Origin: Pseudomonadota bacterium | GTDB lineage: Bacteria; Pseudomonadota; Alphaproteobacteria; Rhizobiales; Xanthobacteraceae | Assembly: GCA_023387735.1 (NCBI GenBank) | Contig: JAEWHP010000031.1 | Coordinates: forward strand, 62,001 to 126,000 | Length of the DNA: 64,000 nt | Reading direction: 5' to 3' | In this document: piece after piece, positions 49,764-58,676 of the stretch | How the letters are laid out: every line of letters starts with the position of its first letter | How positions within the stretch are numbered: position 1 is the stretch's first letter | Notes under the pieces: model-generated | Seen by the model: only the letters and a program-made list of their open reading frames with translations | The model's database searches: none | What the model was told of the DNA's origin: nothing | Program-made: the position numbers and the translations under genes

Positions 49764-51196
49764 GGCGGCTCCGTCGTATCAAGATTCTGGCAACGCTCGG
49801 CCCTGCATCGTCAGACAGTGCGATGATCCGGAAGCTGTTCGAGGCCGGTGCGGACGTGTTCCGCATCAACATGAGCCACACCCCGCACGACAAGATGCGC
49901 GAGCTGGTGCAGACCATCCGCAATGTCGAATCGAGCTACGGCCGGCCGATCGGCATCCTGGTCGACCTGCAGGGACCGAAGCTGCGGCTTGGCGCGTTCG
50001 CCGAAGGTTCGACGCAACTCAAGAACGGCCAGAGCTTCACGCTCGATTCCGACAAGGCGCCCGGCGACAACAGCCGCGTGCAGCTGCCGCATCCCGAAAT
50101 CCTCGCCGCGCTTCGCCCCGGCCATGCGCTGCTGCTCGACGACGGCAAGGTGCGCCTGATCGTCGAGGAGGCCTCGCCCGAACGCGCGGTGACGCGGGTG
50201 GTGATCGGCGGCAAGATGTCGGACCGCAAGGGTGTCAGTCTCCCCGATACCGACCTGCCGGTGTCGGCGATGACGCCAAAGGACCGCGCCGATCTCGAGG
50301 CGGCCCTCGCCACAGGCATCGACTGGGTCGCGCTCTCGTTCGTGCAACGCGCCGAGGACGTCCAGGAGGCCAAGCGGATGATCCGCGGCCGCGCCGCCGT
50401 GATGGCCAAGATCGAAAAGCCGCAGGCGATCGAACGGCTCGGCGAGATCATCGACGCTTCCGACGCGCTGATGGTGGCGCGCGGCGATCTCGGCGTCGAA
50501 CTGCCGCTGGAGCGGGTGCCGAGCCTGCAGAAGCAGATGACGCGAATGGCGCGTCGCGCCGGCAAGCCGGTGGTGATCGCGACGCAGATGCTGGAATCGA
50601 TGATCCAGTCGCCGGTGCCGACCCGTGCCGAAGTATCCGACGTCGCGACCGCGGTCTACGAAGGCGCCGACGCCATCATGCTGTCGGCGGAATCAGCCGC
50701 CGGCAAATTCCCGGTCGAGGCGGTCTCGACGATGAATCGCATCGGCGAGGAAGTGGAACGCGACCCGACCTATCGCTCGGTGCTGACAGCGCAGCGGATG
50801 CAGCCCGAGAATACGGTCGGCGACGCCATCGCGGACGCCGCGCGGCAGATCGCCGAGACGCTCGAACTGGCGGCCATCATCTGCTGGACCGCGTCGGGCT
50901 CCACCGCGATCCGCGTAGCGCGCGAGCGGCCGAAGCTGCCGGTGGTCGCGATCACGCCGAATCTCACGACGGGACGCAAATTGTCGGTCGTGTGGGGCGT
51001 GCATTGCGTGGTCGCGGAAGACGCCCACGACCAGGACGACATGGTCGATCGCGCCGGCTCGATTGCGTTCCGCGACGGCTTCGCCAAGGCAGGCCAGCGC
51101 GTGATCATCGTCGCCGGCGTACCGCTCGGTATCCCCGGAACCACCAACATGGTGCGCATCGCCTCGGTCGGCTCCAGCAGCGACGCGGAGATGTAA
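49760..51196 (+). CDS. pyk: Pyruvate kinase
   Basis: The ATG at 49760 overlaps the DUF1036 stop by 4 nt and gives 478 residues. MRRLRRIKILATLGPASSDS starts the barrel. The active-site features are NMSHTPHDKMRELV, the Lys/Glu pair in VMAKIEKPQAIERLGEII, MVARGDLGVELPLERVPSLQ and AIMLSAESAAGKFPVEAV. The C-terminal domain is complete (about 345-478). The enzyme converts phosphoenolpyruvate and ADP to pyruvate and ATP. Confidence 0.96.
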   Translation: MRRLRRIKILATLGPASSDSAMIRKLFEAGADVFRINMSHTPHDKMRELVQTIRNVESSYGRPIGILVDLQGPKLRLGAFAEGSTQLKNGQSFTLDSDKAPGDNSRVQLPHPEILAALRPGHALLLDDGKVRLIVEEASPERAVTRVVIGGKMSDRKGVSLPDTDLPVSAMTPKDRADLEAALATGIDWVALSFVQRAEDVQEAKRMIRGRAAVMAKIEKPQAIERLGEIIDASDALMVARGDLGVELPLERVPSLQKQMTRMARRAGKPVVIATQMLESMIQSPVPTRAEVSDVATAVYEGADAIMLSAESAAGKFPVEAVSTMNRIGEEVERDPTYRSVLTAQRMQPENTVGDAIADAARQIAETLELAAIICWTASGSTAIRVARERPKLPVVAITPNLTTGRKLSVVWGVHCVVAEDAHDQDDMVDRAGSIAFRDGFAKAGQRVIIVAGVPLGIPGTTNMVRIASVGSSSDAEM

Positions 51197-51203
51197 GGAT
51201 ATC

Positions 51204-51240
51204 GTCATTCCGGGGCGCGCGTCAGCGCGAACCCGGAATC
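51204..51240. repeat. Palindrome between convergent genes (GTCATTCCGGGG type), copy 2
   Basis: GTCATTCCGGGG followed by CGCGC, a GTCA loop, GCGCG and AACCCGGAAT forms a stem of 8 plus 5 bp. It lies between the convergent pyk and OsmC genes, as the related copy at 12583-12621 lies between convergent transporter operons. Confidence 0.6.
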
Positions 51241-51261
51241 TCGTCGCCGCCGGATCGGCAC

Positions 51262-51690
51262 TCAGCCCTGCAGCGTCGCGTCCAGCGTGATCTTCGTGTT
51301 CAGCAGCTTCGACACCGGGCAGCCCGCCTTGGCCTTGCCTGCAAGCTCCTGGAATTGCGCATCGTCAGCACCCGGTATCTTTGCATTCAGCGTCAGATGC
51401 ACCGAGGTGATGGCAAAACCATCGCCCTGCTTTTCCAGCGTAACGTCGGCCCTGGTATCCATGTGTTCGGCGGTGAGCTTTGCCTCGCCGAGGATCAGCG
51501 ACAGCGCCATGGTGAAGCAGGCGGCATGCGCTGCGCCGATCAACTCCTCCGGATTGGAGCCGGGCTTGCCCTCGAAGCGGCTGGAGAAGCCATAGGGATA
51601 ATCGTTGAGCGCGCCGCTCTTGGTCGAGATCGCGCCCTTGCCGTCCTTGATGCCGCCCTGCCATTTGGCGGATCCTGATGTCGTCGTCAT
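51262..51690 (-). CDS. OsmC/Ohr-family peroxiredoxin-like protein
   Basis: ATG 51690 gives 142 residues. The core shows NPEELIGAAHAACFTMALSL with the first reactive Cys and a CPVSKLLNTKITLDATL C-terminus with the second Cys (AKAGCPVSK). This matches OsmC rather than Ohr spacing. These enzymes reduce organic hydroperoxides with two Cys. An in-frame extension of 17 codons (Cys-rich MSCCCF) lacks a ribosome-binding site and is rejected. Confidence 0.88.
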   Translation of the reverse strand: MTTTSGSAKWQGGIKDGKGAISTKSGALNDYPYGFSSRFEGKPGSNPEELIGAAHAACFTMALSLILGEAKLTAEHMDTRADVTLEKQGDGFAITSVHLTLNAKIPGADDAQFQELAGKAKAGCPVSKLLNTKITLDATLQG

Positions 51691-51771
51691 CGCATGCTCC
51701 TCATCACGGGTTGGACCGTTGATAAAGCAGCAGCATGACAATTGGTTGCGGCGAAGACGTGTCGCTGGTGC

Positions 51772-52446
51772 CTACGCGCCGACCAGCGTCTTGGCCGGCA
51801 GCACCGCCTGCACCACGAGGCCGCGGGCACGGGCATCCATCACGCCGACGGCGCGCAGCGCCAGCAGCGTGACGGTTTGCACGGCGTCGCGCAGCCGCGC
51901 GGGATCGTCCAGATTCTCCGGCGCCAAGGGGCCGACCAGCGATTCATGCAAGGCGCCGAGGAGTGCGGTGGCGGCGAGCGCCGTATCCTGCGGCGGCAGG
52001 TGCCCGGCGCGGACCGCAGCATCGATTCTCGCGGCGATCTCGCCGGAGATTTCGCGCCGGCTGGCGAGCCGCGAGGCCGACACATCGACGTCGACAGGTT
52101 CAGCCAGGATTCCCCAGGCGAGCTTGCGCTGCGACAGCACGTGCACGGCAACGGTGGTGACGGCGGCGGCGAGCGCCGAGGACGGTCCGGGGGCGGCATC
52201 CGCGGCGCGGCGGATCGCGGCCAGTTCGTCGCGCGAGACGTCGGCGATCAGTTCGGAAATCAGGTCGGCCTTGGAGGGAAAGTAGCGATAGACCGTGCCA
52301 GCCGCGACATTGGCGCGAACCGAAACCGGCGCGATCTGTACCGCGGCCATGCCGCCATCGGCCGCGGCGTCCCGCGCCGCCGCCAGAATGGCACTGCGAC
52401 GTGCCGCCAGCCGCTTCACCACCTGATGGGTTCGCCGATAGACCAT
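51772..52446 (-). CDS. TetR-family transcriptional regulator
   Basis: ATG 52446 gives 224 residues. The N-terminal HTH region (about 15-65) reads RRSAILAAARDAAADGGMAA with VAAGTVYRYFPSKADLISEL, the TetR recognition helix. The C-terminal ligand-binding domain is helical and Ala-rich. The target is unknown and no obvious TetR operator pair is claimed. The upstream in-frame extension to 52560 would add 38 unlikely residues. Confidence 0.87.
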   Translation of the reverse strand: MVYRRTHQVVKRLAARRSAILAAARDAAADGGMAAVQIAPVSVRANVAAGTVYRYFPSKADLISELIADVSRDELAAIRRAADAAPGPSSALAAAVTTVAVHVLSQRKLAWGILAEPVDVDVSASRLASRREISGEIAARIDAAVRAGHLPPQDTALAATALLGALHESLVGPLAPENLDDPARLRDAVQTVTLLALRAVGVMDARARGLVVQAVLPAKTLVGA

Positions 52447-52646
52447 GGCGCGAATTCCGTCCCCTGGCGCGCCCCTCGGGCCCCGCAGGACTGCCAGAAC
52501 GCACACACCCTTCAACGTATTGAGCGAAAAGAACAGTTCTCGCTTTGAAGAAGTGAACACCTATTCACGACGGAAGACAAGATAGATTTATGAACGGCGC
52601 GCGTGATGAATAAAGCGGCAGACGGTCTGGCTGCGCCGAGGGCGGC

Positions 52647-53870
52647 CTAGGCGCGGGCCGCAACCAGGGCTGGCACCCGCTCGCGGCGCCACCACGAACC
52701 TGCGCGCGCCAGGATCAGGACCGAGACAATCAGCGTGGCGCCGAGCCCCGTCGGTGTGGCCGTGAATATGTAGACGCCAATGAGGACGAGCGCGCCGCCA
52801 AGCGCCGGGAGCTCATAGCCGCGAAAGCCGGACTTCAATCCGACGCGGACCAGAAAGGCAACGGCGATGACGAGCACCATCATGTCGTACATGAACAGAT
52901 AGGGCGTGGTCAGCAACGTCCCCGCGGCCAACGCTGCGGCCTTCAACGTGTATTGCATGCGGCTTCGCCACATCAGCGCCAGCACCACCGCCACCGAGGC
53001 GGTGAGCACCCACTGGAACGCCCAGGCCAGTTGCTCGGTGCCGCCGAAATAGCGCACCAGCGAGAACAGGCTTTGCAGCTTCCACCACGTCGCCTTGCCC
53101 TCGGTCAGGAAGGCTTGCGAGAATCTCGGCATCCACTCGAAGAACGCGAGCCAGCTCTCGGTGCCGAAGGCGAGCCAGGACACGAAAAACATCGCGCTTC
53201 CCGTCACGGCGGCGCTGATGAACACGCGCCAATGCCCGGCCGCGACCAGCACGATCGGAAACAGCAGCCCGTATTGCGGCTTGTACGTCAGCAGCCCGAG
53301 ACAGATGCCGGCGAGCACCGGGCGAACCGGGATGAGGTAAAGTGCGCCGCCGATCAGCGCCGCAGTGAGGAAGCCGTTCTGCCCGACCAGCGCATTGATG
53401 AACGCCATCGGCGCAGCGAGCGCGAGCAGAATGCCGAGATTGTGGCCGACGATCGCGCGAACCGCGACCAGGTAAGGGATCATGCTGACCAGAACCCAGC
53501 CGAGGTAGCCGACCGAATAGGGCAATTGCGCCAGCGCGGCTGCGACGAACAGAAACGGCGGCGGATAGTGCCAGGCAAAGTAGCCGACGAAATCCTGGCC
53601 GAGCTTGGCGACCTCGACCTGCTTCTGGATGTCCCAGTCATAGGCCTGCGCCGGAAGCCCATCGAGCACCAGCCGCCCGGCCGCCCAGACGTTGATGAAA
53701 TCGGTGGGGATGCCGAGACCGCTGGAATCGTAGACCCACCAGTGCGAGGAATACGCCACCACGCCAAGCGTCAGGTTCACCACGCAAAGCGCAAAGCATA
53801 CCCGGAGCAGCCACGCGGGAATCGCTGGCTGCGCCGGTGCGATTACGAGAGTGGAGCGAGAGGCGGCCAT
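52647..53870 (-). CDS. GT87-like (DUF2029) polytopic membrane protein
   Basis: From ATG 53870 (MAASRSTLVIAPAQPAIPAW), the 407-residue protein has about ten membrane segments. The WWVYDSSGLGIPTDFINVWA loop near the N-terminus has the Asp expected of the GT-C glycosyltransferase catalytic loop. It is followed by WHYPPPFLFVAAALAQLPYS and LVGQNGFLTAALIGGALYLI, hallmarks of DUF2029/GT87. Members are mannosyl- or related transferases using polyprenyl-phosphate sugars. The exact product is unknown, and the nearest same-strand neighbours are unrelated. Confidence 0.85.
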   Translation of the reverse strand: MAASRSTLVIAPAQPAIPAWLLRVCFALCVVNLTLGVVAYSSHWWVYDSSGLGIPTDFINVWAAGRLVLDGLPAQAYDWDIQKQVEVAKLGQDFVGYFAWHYPPPFLFVAAALAQLPYSVGYLGWVLVSMIPYLVAVRAIVGHNLGILLALAAPMAFINALVGQNGFLTAALIGGALYLIPVRPVLAGICLGLLTYKPQYGLLFPIVLVAAGHWRVFISAAVTGSAMFFVSWLAFGTESWLAFFEWMPRFSQAFLTEGKATWWKLQSLFSLVRYFGGTEQLAWAFQWVLTASVAVVLALMWRSRMQYTLKAAALAAGTLLTTPYLFMYDMMVLVIAVAFLVRVGLKSGFRGYELPALGGALVLIGVYIFTATPTGLGATLIVSVLILARAGSWWRRERVPALVAARA

Positions 53871-53981
53871 ATAAAATCCCTTGCCCAGAGCGCCTCCTGT
53901 CCGAAGGCGCACGCCCCAAAGCAATAGGCCGGCCAGCCTTGAAGAAATCTTAAGTTTTTACACGGCAACGGAGTCTATTTC

Positions 53982-54102
53982 CGTCGTCCCGGCGAACGCC
54001 GGGACCCATAGTCACCGGCGCCAATAACATGCGAAGGGCGTCTCCCCCATCGCTACATCGAGACATCACGCGGTATGGGTCCCTGCGTTCGCAGGGACGA
54101 CG
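53982..54102. repeat. Intergenic palindromic repeat, copy 2 (about 121 bp)
   Basis: The left half (CGTCGTCCCGGCG ... CGCCGGGACCCATAG) and right half (GGTATGGGTCCCTGCG ... CGCAGGGACGACG) each fold as hairpins and pair with each other. Their flanks match the element at 10688-10810. It lies just after the nrdB stop on the minus strand and before the GT87-like gene. Confidence 0.72.
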
Positions 54103-54119
54103 TATTGAGGGAGCCTCCC

Positions 54120-55250
54120 CTACTCCCAGTTCAGCGCGCCGCCGTTCTGATATTCGATCACCCGCGTTTCGAAGAAATTCTTCTCCTTCTTTAGATCCAT
54201 CGCCTCCGACATCCAGGGGAACGGATTTTCGGTTTCGTCGAACACGCGTGCCAGGCCAAGCTGCGCGCAGCGGCGGTTGGCGATGAAGTGCATGTAGGTC
54301 TCGCACAGCGCCGCATTCAGCCCGAGAAAGCCGCGCGGCATGGTGTCCCGGCCATAGGCCGCTTCCAGATCGGCAGCCGCGCGGACCATGTCGCGAACTT
54401 CCTCCTGGAACGCCTTCGTCCATAGGTGCGGATTCTCGATCTTGATCTGGTTGATGACGTCGATGCCGAAATTCAGATGAATCGATTCATCGCGCAGGAT
54501 GTACTGATACTGCTCGGCAATGCCGACCATCTTGTTGCGGCGGCCGAGTGAGAGGATCTGCGCAAACCCCGTGTAGAACCACATGCCCTCGAAGATGACG
54601 TAGAACGCAACGAGATCGCGCAGGAACGCCTGATCGGCCTCCGGCGTCCCGGTCTTGAAACCGGGGTCGTCGAGATGCTGGGTGTGCTTCAGCGCCCATG
54701 CGGCCTTGTCGGTGATGGACGGCACCTCGCGGTACATGTTGAACAGCTCGCCCTCGTCAAGCCCCAGGCTCTCGACGATGTACTGGAAGGTGTGGGTGTG
54801 AACCGCCTCCTCGAACGACTGCCGCAGCAGATACTGCCGGCACTCCGGGTTGGTGAGATGGCGGTAGATCGCCAGCACGATGTTGTTGGCGACGAGGCTT
54901 TCGGACGCCGCAAAGAAGCCGAGATTGCGCTTGACCGCGCGTCGCTCGTCCTCGGTCAGGCCGTCACGGGATTTCCAAAGCGCGATATCGGCCTGCATCG
55001 AGACTTCGGTCGGCATCCAGTGATTGTTGCAGCCGGCGAGGTATTTCTCCCACGCCCATTTGTATTTCAGCGGCAGCAATTGATTGACGTCGGCGCGGCA
55101 ATTGATCATCCGCTTGTCGTCGACGGACACCCTGCCGCCGTGGCGATCGATGGTGCCGAGGCCGGTTTGATCGGCCCGGGCAATAGATGGCGCCGGAAAT
55201 GGCGGGATTACCTGATGCCGGGATGGCGCTGGTTCAGACCAGTCGAGCAT
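54120..55250 (-). CDS. nrdB: Class Ic-type ribonucleotide reductase radical subunit (NrdB/R2)
   Basis: The 376-residue R2 protein starts at ATG 55250 with GGAA upstream. Putative metal ligands are Glu117, Glu148, His151, Glu221, Glu255 and His258. The residue four after His151 is Phe155 (EEAVHTHTFQYI), where class Ia enzymes have the radical Tyr, and the first ligand is Glu (ASESL), not Asp. These are the hallmarks of class Ic, which uses a Mn/Fe cofactor instead of a tyrosyl radical. It is cotranscribed downstream of nrdA (25 nt), and a B12 riboswitch lies upstream of the pair. Confidence 0.93.
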   Translation of the reverse strand: MLDWSEPAPSRHQVIPPFPAPSIARADQTGLGTIDRHGGRVSVDDKRMINCRADVNQLLPLKYKWAWEKYLAGCNNHWMPTEVSMQADIALWKSRDGLTEDERRAVKRNLGFFAASESLVANNIVLAIYRHLTNPECRQYLLRQSFEEAVHTHTFQYIVESLGLDEGELFNMYREVPSITDKAAWALKHTQHLDDPGFKTGTPEADQAFLRDLVAFYVIFEGMWFYTGFAQILSLGRRNKMVGIAEQYQYILRDESIHLNFGIDVINQIKIENPHLWTKAFQEEVRDMVRAAADLEAAYGRDTMPRGFLGLNAALCETYMHFIANRRCAQLGLARVFDETENPFPWMSEAMDLKKEKNFFETRVIEYQNGGALNWE

Positions 55251-55275
55251 TGTCGTTTCCTTTTGTTCTTGCTGC

Positions 55276-58191
55276 TTACTGGCAGGCTTCGCATTCGGGG
55301 TTATCGATCGAGCAGGCCACCGCGCCGGACAGATCCGGCGCGGTGGCAGCGGGCGCAACGATGATGGGGGCTGGCGACATCATCGTCACGGACGCGACAC
55401 TGTTGAGCTTGCCGTCGGTGCCCCGCAGTGTGGACTTCTCGACATGCGTGGCGCTGCGCGAGCGCAGGTAATAGGTCGTCTTGAGGCCGCGCGCCCATGC
55501 CAGGCGATAGAGCGAATCGAGCTTCTTGCCGGAAGGGTTGGCGATATAGAGATTGAGCGATTGCGACTGATCGATCCATTTCTGCCGCCGCGAGGCCGCC
55601 TCGATCAGCCAGGCGCTGTCGATCTCGAAGGCAGTGGCATAGATCGCCTTGAGATCGTCGGGAATGCGATCGATCGAGCCCAGGCTGCCGTCGAAATATT
55701 TGAGGTCGTTGACCATCACCTCGTCCCACAGCCCGCGCGCCTTGAGGTCGCGCACCAAAAATTCGTTCACGACGGTGAAGTCGCCGGACATGTTGGATTT
55801 GACGTAGAGGTTCTGGTAGGAGGGCTCGATCGACTGCGCGACGCCGCAGATGTTGGAGATCGTTGCGGTCGGCGCGATCGCCATCACGTTCGAGTTGCGC
55901 ATGCCGCCCGACTTCACGCGCGCACGTAGCGCGTCCCAATCGAGCGTCGTGCTGCGGTCCATCGCCACGCCGCCGCGCGCATCCGCCAGAAGTTCGATCG
56001 AGTCGATCGGCAGGATGCCCCGGCTCCACAGCGAGCCGTCGAACGAGGGATAGCGTCCGCGTTCGGCCGCAAGATCGACCGAGGCCGAAATCGCGTAATA
56101 CGAAATCGCCTCCATGCTGGTATCTGCGAAAGCAACCGCCGCATCGGACGCCATCGCGATCCGCATCGCCTGCAGCGCGTCCTGGAATCCCATCAGGCCA
56201 AGGCCGACCGGCCGGTGCCGCAGGTTGGATCGGCGCGCTTCCGGGATCGTGTAGAAATTGATGTCGATGACGTTGTCAAGCATGCGCATGGCAATGCTCA
56301 CGGTGCGCTTCAGTCGCGCATCGTTCAGCCGGCCGTCGTGAATGTGATTGAGGAGGTTGATCGATCCGAGATTGCAGACGGCGGTCTCGTCGTCGGAGGT
56401 ATTGAGCGTGATCTCGGTGCACAGGTTCGAGGAATGAATGACGCCGGCATGGCGCTGCGGCGAGCGCAGATTGCAGGGGTCCTTGAACGTGATCCAGGGA
56501 TGCCCGGTCTCGAACAGCATGGTCAGCATCTTGCGCCAGAGGTCCGTGGCGCGGACCTGCTTGAACACGCGAATCTCGCCGCGCGCCGCCCTGGCTTCAT
56601 AGGCCGCGTAGCGCTCGGCGAACGGCTGGCCATATAGGTCATGCAGATCGGGCGTCTCGTCCGGCGAGAACAGGGTCCATTCGCCGTCGGCCTCGACGCG
56701 TTGCATGAAAAGATCTGGCACCCAGTTCGCGGTGTTCATGTCATGGGTGCGGCGGCGATCGTCGCCGGTGTTCTTGCGCAGGTCGAGGAACTCCTCGATG
56801 TCGATATGCCAGGTCTCCAGATAGGCGCAGACCGCGCCCTTGCGCTTGCCGCCCTGGTTGACGGCGATCGCGGTGTCGTTGGCGACTTTCAGGAACGGCA
56901 CCACGCCCTGGCTTTCGCCGTTGGTGCCCTTGATGTGGGCGCCGAGCCCGCGCACGCGGGTCCAGTCGTTGCCGAGTCCGCCGGAATATTTTGCCAGCAG
57001 CGCGTTGTCCTTGACCGATTTGAAGATGCCGTCGAGATCGTCGGCGATGGTGGTGAGGAAGCACGACGACAGCTGCGGCCGCAGCGTCCCCGAATTGAAC
57101 AGCGTCGGCGTCGAGGCCATGAAATCGAACGAGGACAGCAGATCGTAGAACTCGATGGCGCGCGCCTCGCGGTCGATCTCGCGCAGCGCAAGGCCCATGG
57201 CGACGCGCATGAAGAACGCCTGCGGCAGCTCGATGCGGTTGCCGCCATCGTGCAGGAAGTAGCGGTCATATAGCGTTTGCAGTCCCAGGAACTGAAACGC
57301 CAGATCGCGCTCCGGCTTCAGCGCCGCGGCAAGTTTTTTCAGGTCGAAACGCGCGAGATCGGGATCGAGCAGTTCGGCCTTGATGCCGGTCTTGACATAG
57401 GCCGGGAAATATTCGGCGTAGCGCACGGCCATATCGGCCTGCGAGGCTCGGGTCGGTATATCAAGCACGAACGACAGTACCTCGGTGCGCAGCTTGTCGA
57501 GCAGCAGCCGCGCACTGGCATAGGCGTAGTTGGGCTCCAGTTCGACCAGCGTGCGCGCTGCCATCACCGACGCCAGCGCCAGTTCGTCCTCGCTGATGCC
57601 GTCGTAGAGATTGCGCTGGGTTTCGGCGAGCACCGGCGCCGCCTCGACGCCCTCGAGCCCGGCGCAGGCTTCGTTGATGATTGACGCGAGTCGCTCGCTA
57701 TCGAGCGGCGCTTTCGTGCCGTTCGCCAGCGTCACATGCAGCACCGGACCGGACGATGGCCGCGCCGATTTGGCGGCCTCCTGCTCGGCGCGCTGCCGTG
57801 TCCGTTCCTCGCGATAGAGCACGTAGGCGCGCGCGACCTTGTGGTGCTCGCTGCGCATCAGGGCCAGTTCGACCTGATCCTGCACGTCTTCGATGTGAAA
57901 GGTGCGACCTTCGCTGATCCGGCGCGACAGCGCGCCGACGACTTCAGCGGTCAGTTGCTCCACGATCTCGTGCACCCGGCGGGAGGCTGCAGCGGTGTGG
58001 CCCTCGACGGCGAGGAACGCCTTGGTCATCGCGACCGAAATCTTGCTGGCGTCGAATTTCGACACCGTGCCGTTGCGGCGAATCACCTGCATCGGCAGTG
58101 CGCCCTCCGGCGAGGTCGGCGATTCCGTACGCAACGGGATAAAGGGAGCGGATTTGGCTTCGAGCGAGACGAGTTGAGAAGGTTGCGACAT
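55276..58191 (-). CDS. nrdA: Ribonucleoside-diphosphate reductase catalytic subunit (NrdA/R1)
   Basis: The 971-residue R1 has an N-terminal extension, then an ATP-cone (about 34-135: MQVIRRNGTVSKFDASKISV). A second, more divergent cone-like segment covers about 148-240 (VLHVTLANGTKAPLDSERLA). The ten-stranded barrel carries the cysteines SSCFLTTIADD and SSNLCTEITLN, NSNVMAIAPTATISNICGV, and a C-terminal CEACQ relay pair (Cys967, Cys970). It reduces ribonucleotides to deoxyribonucleotides with radical transfer from NrdB. The start ATG 58191 has GGGG 7 nt before it. Confidence 0.95.
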   Translation of the reverse strand: MSQPSQLVSLEAKSAPFIPLRTESPTSPEGALPMQVIRRNGTVSKFDASKISVAMTKAFLAVEGHTAAASRRVHEIVEQLTAEVVGALSRRISEGRTFHIEDVQDQVELALMRSEHHKVARAYVLYREERTRQRAEQEAAKSARPSSGPVLHVTLANGTKAPLDSERLASIINEACAGLEGVEAAPVLAETQRNLYDGISEDELALASVMAARTLVELEPNYAYASARLLLDKLRTEVLSFVLDIPTRASQADMAVRYAEYFPAYVKTGIKAELLDPDLARFDLKKLAAALKPERDLAFQFLGLQTLYDRYFLHDGGNRIELPQAFFMRVAMGLALREIDREARAIEFYDLLSSFDFMASTPTLFNSGTLRPQLSSCFLTTIADDLDGIFKSVKDNALLAKYSGGLGNDWTRVRGLGAHIKGTNGESQGVVPFLKVANDTAIAVNQGGKRKGAVCAYLETWHIDIEEFLDLRKNTGDDRRRTHDMNTANWVPDLFMQRVEADGEWTLFSPDETPDLHDLYGQPFAERYAAYEARAARGEIRVFKQVRATDLWRKMLTMLFETGHPWITFKDPCNLRSPQRHAGVIHSSNLCTEITLNTSDDETAVCNLGSINLLNHIHDGRLNDARLKRTVSIAMRMLDNVIDINFYTIPEARRSNLRHRPVGLGLMGFQDALQAMRIAMASDAAVAFADTSMEAISYYAISASVDLAAERGRYPSFDGSLWSRGILPIDSIELLADARGGVAMDRSTTLDWDALRARVKSGGMRNSNVMAIAPTATISNICGVAQSIEPSYQNLYVKSNMSGDFTVVNEFLVRDLKARGLWDEVMVNDLKYFDGSLGSIDRIPDDLKAIYATAFEIDSAWLIEAASRRQKWIDQSQSLNLYIANPSGKKLDSLYRLAWARGLKTTYYLRSRSATHVEKSTLRGTDGKLNSVASVTMMSPAPIIVAPAATAPDLSGAVACSIDNPECEACQ

Positions 58192-58326
58192 CGACAGACC
58201 CCGAGATGTTGTTGGAGCTGGATGTCAGGAGGGACGCTGCATCGAATGCACGGGCGACAAGCCCGGCATGGATCTGCAAGCGACCGCCGGACACCCCGCC
58301 CGTGGACGTTTTTTGCTGTCGCGGCA

Positions 58327-58507
58327 GGTCTCCTGGCTTGCAGGTCGTCGTCGCACCCGCCTTCCCAATGCGTGACCGCATCAGTGACTCAAATGATCGG
58401 GAGCAACTCACTGCTTACAGTTGCGGGGGCAGCGCCGGATTCTCGCAACCAAATGCGCGATACACCGACTTCCCTCTTAGCCACCAAATCTTGCGATATG
58501 GCAGACC
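58327..58507 (-). promoter_or_regulatory. Cobalamin (B12) riboswitch controlling nrdAB
   Basis: Read on the minus strand, GGTCT opens P1 (plus 58503-58507, pairing with plus 58327-58331). It is followed by AAGAGGGAAGTCGGTG, then ATCCGGCGCTGCCCCCGCAACTGTAAGC-type core text, and it closes with the B12 box AGCCAGGAGACCTGCC. These are the conserved blocks of the AdoCbl riboswitch, in correct order and spacing. About 135 nt of leader with small hairpins separate it from the nrdA ATG. No T-run terminator is visible, so control of translation or Rho-dependent termination is possible. Confidence 0.9.
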
Positions 58508-58676
58508 GTGACGTCTATATGTGGTGCTATTCGGGATAGAGTGTCAATGGGGTCGAGAAGACCAATGCCCGCAATTTGAAAAATTTCTTACAAAACCAAC
58601 CGGCGCCGGGCAGCAGGACCAGATTCGGCCGTCGCCTGAAAGTGGTTTTCCCCGCTATCCCGGGCGACCACAGCCG

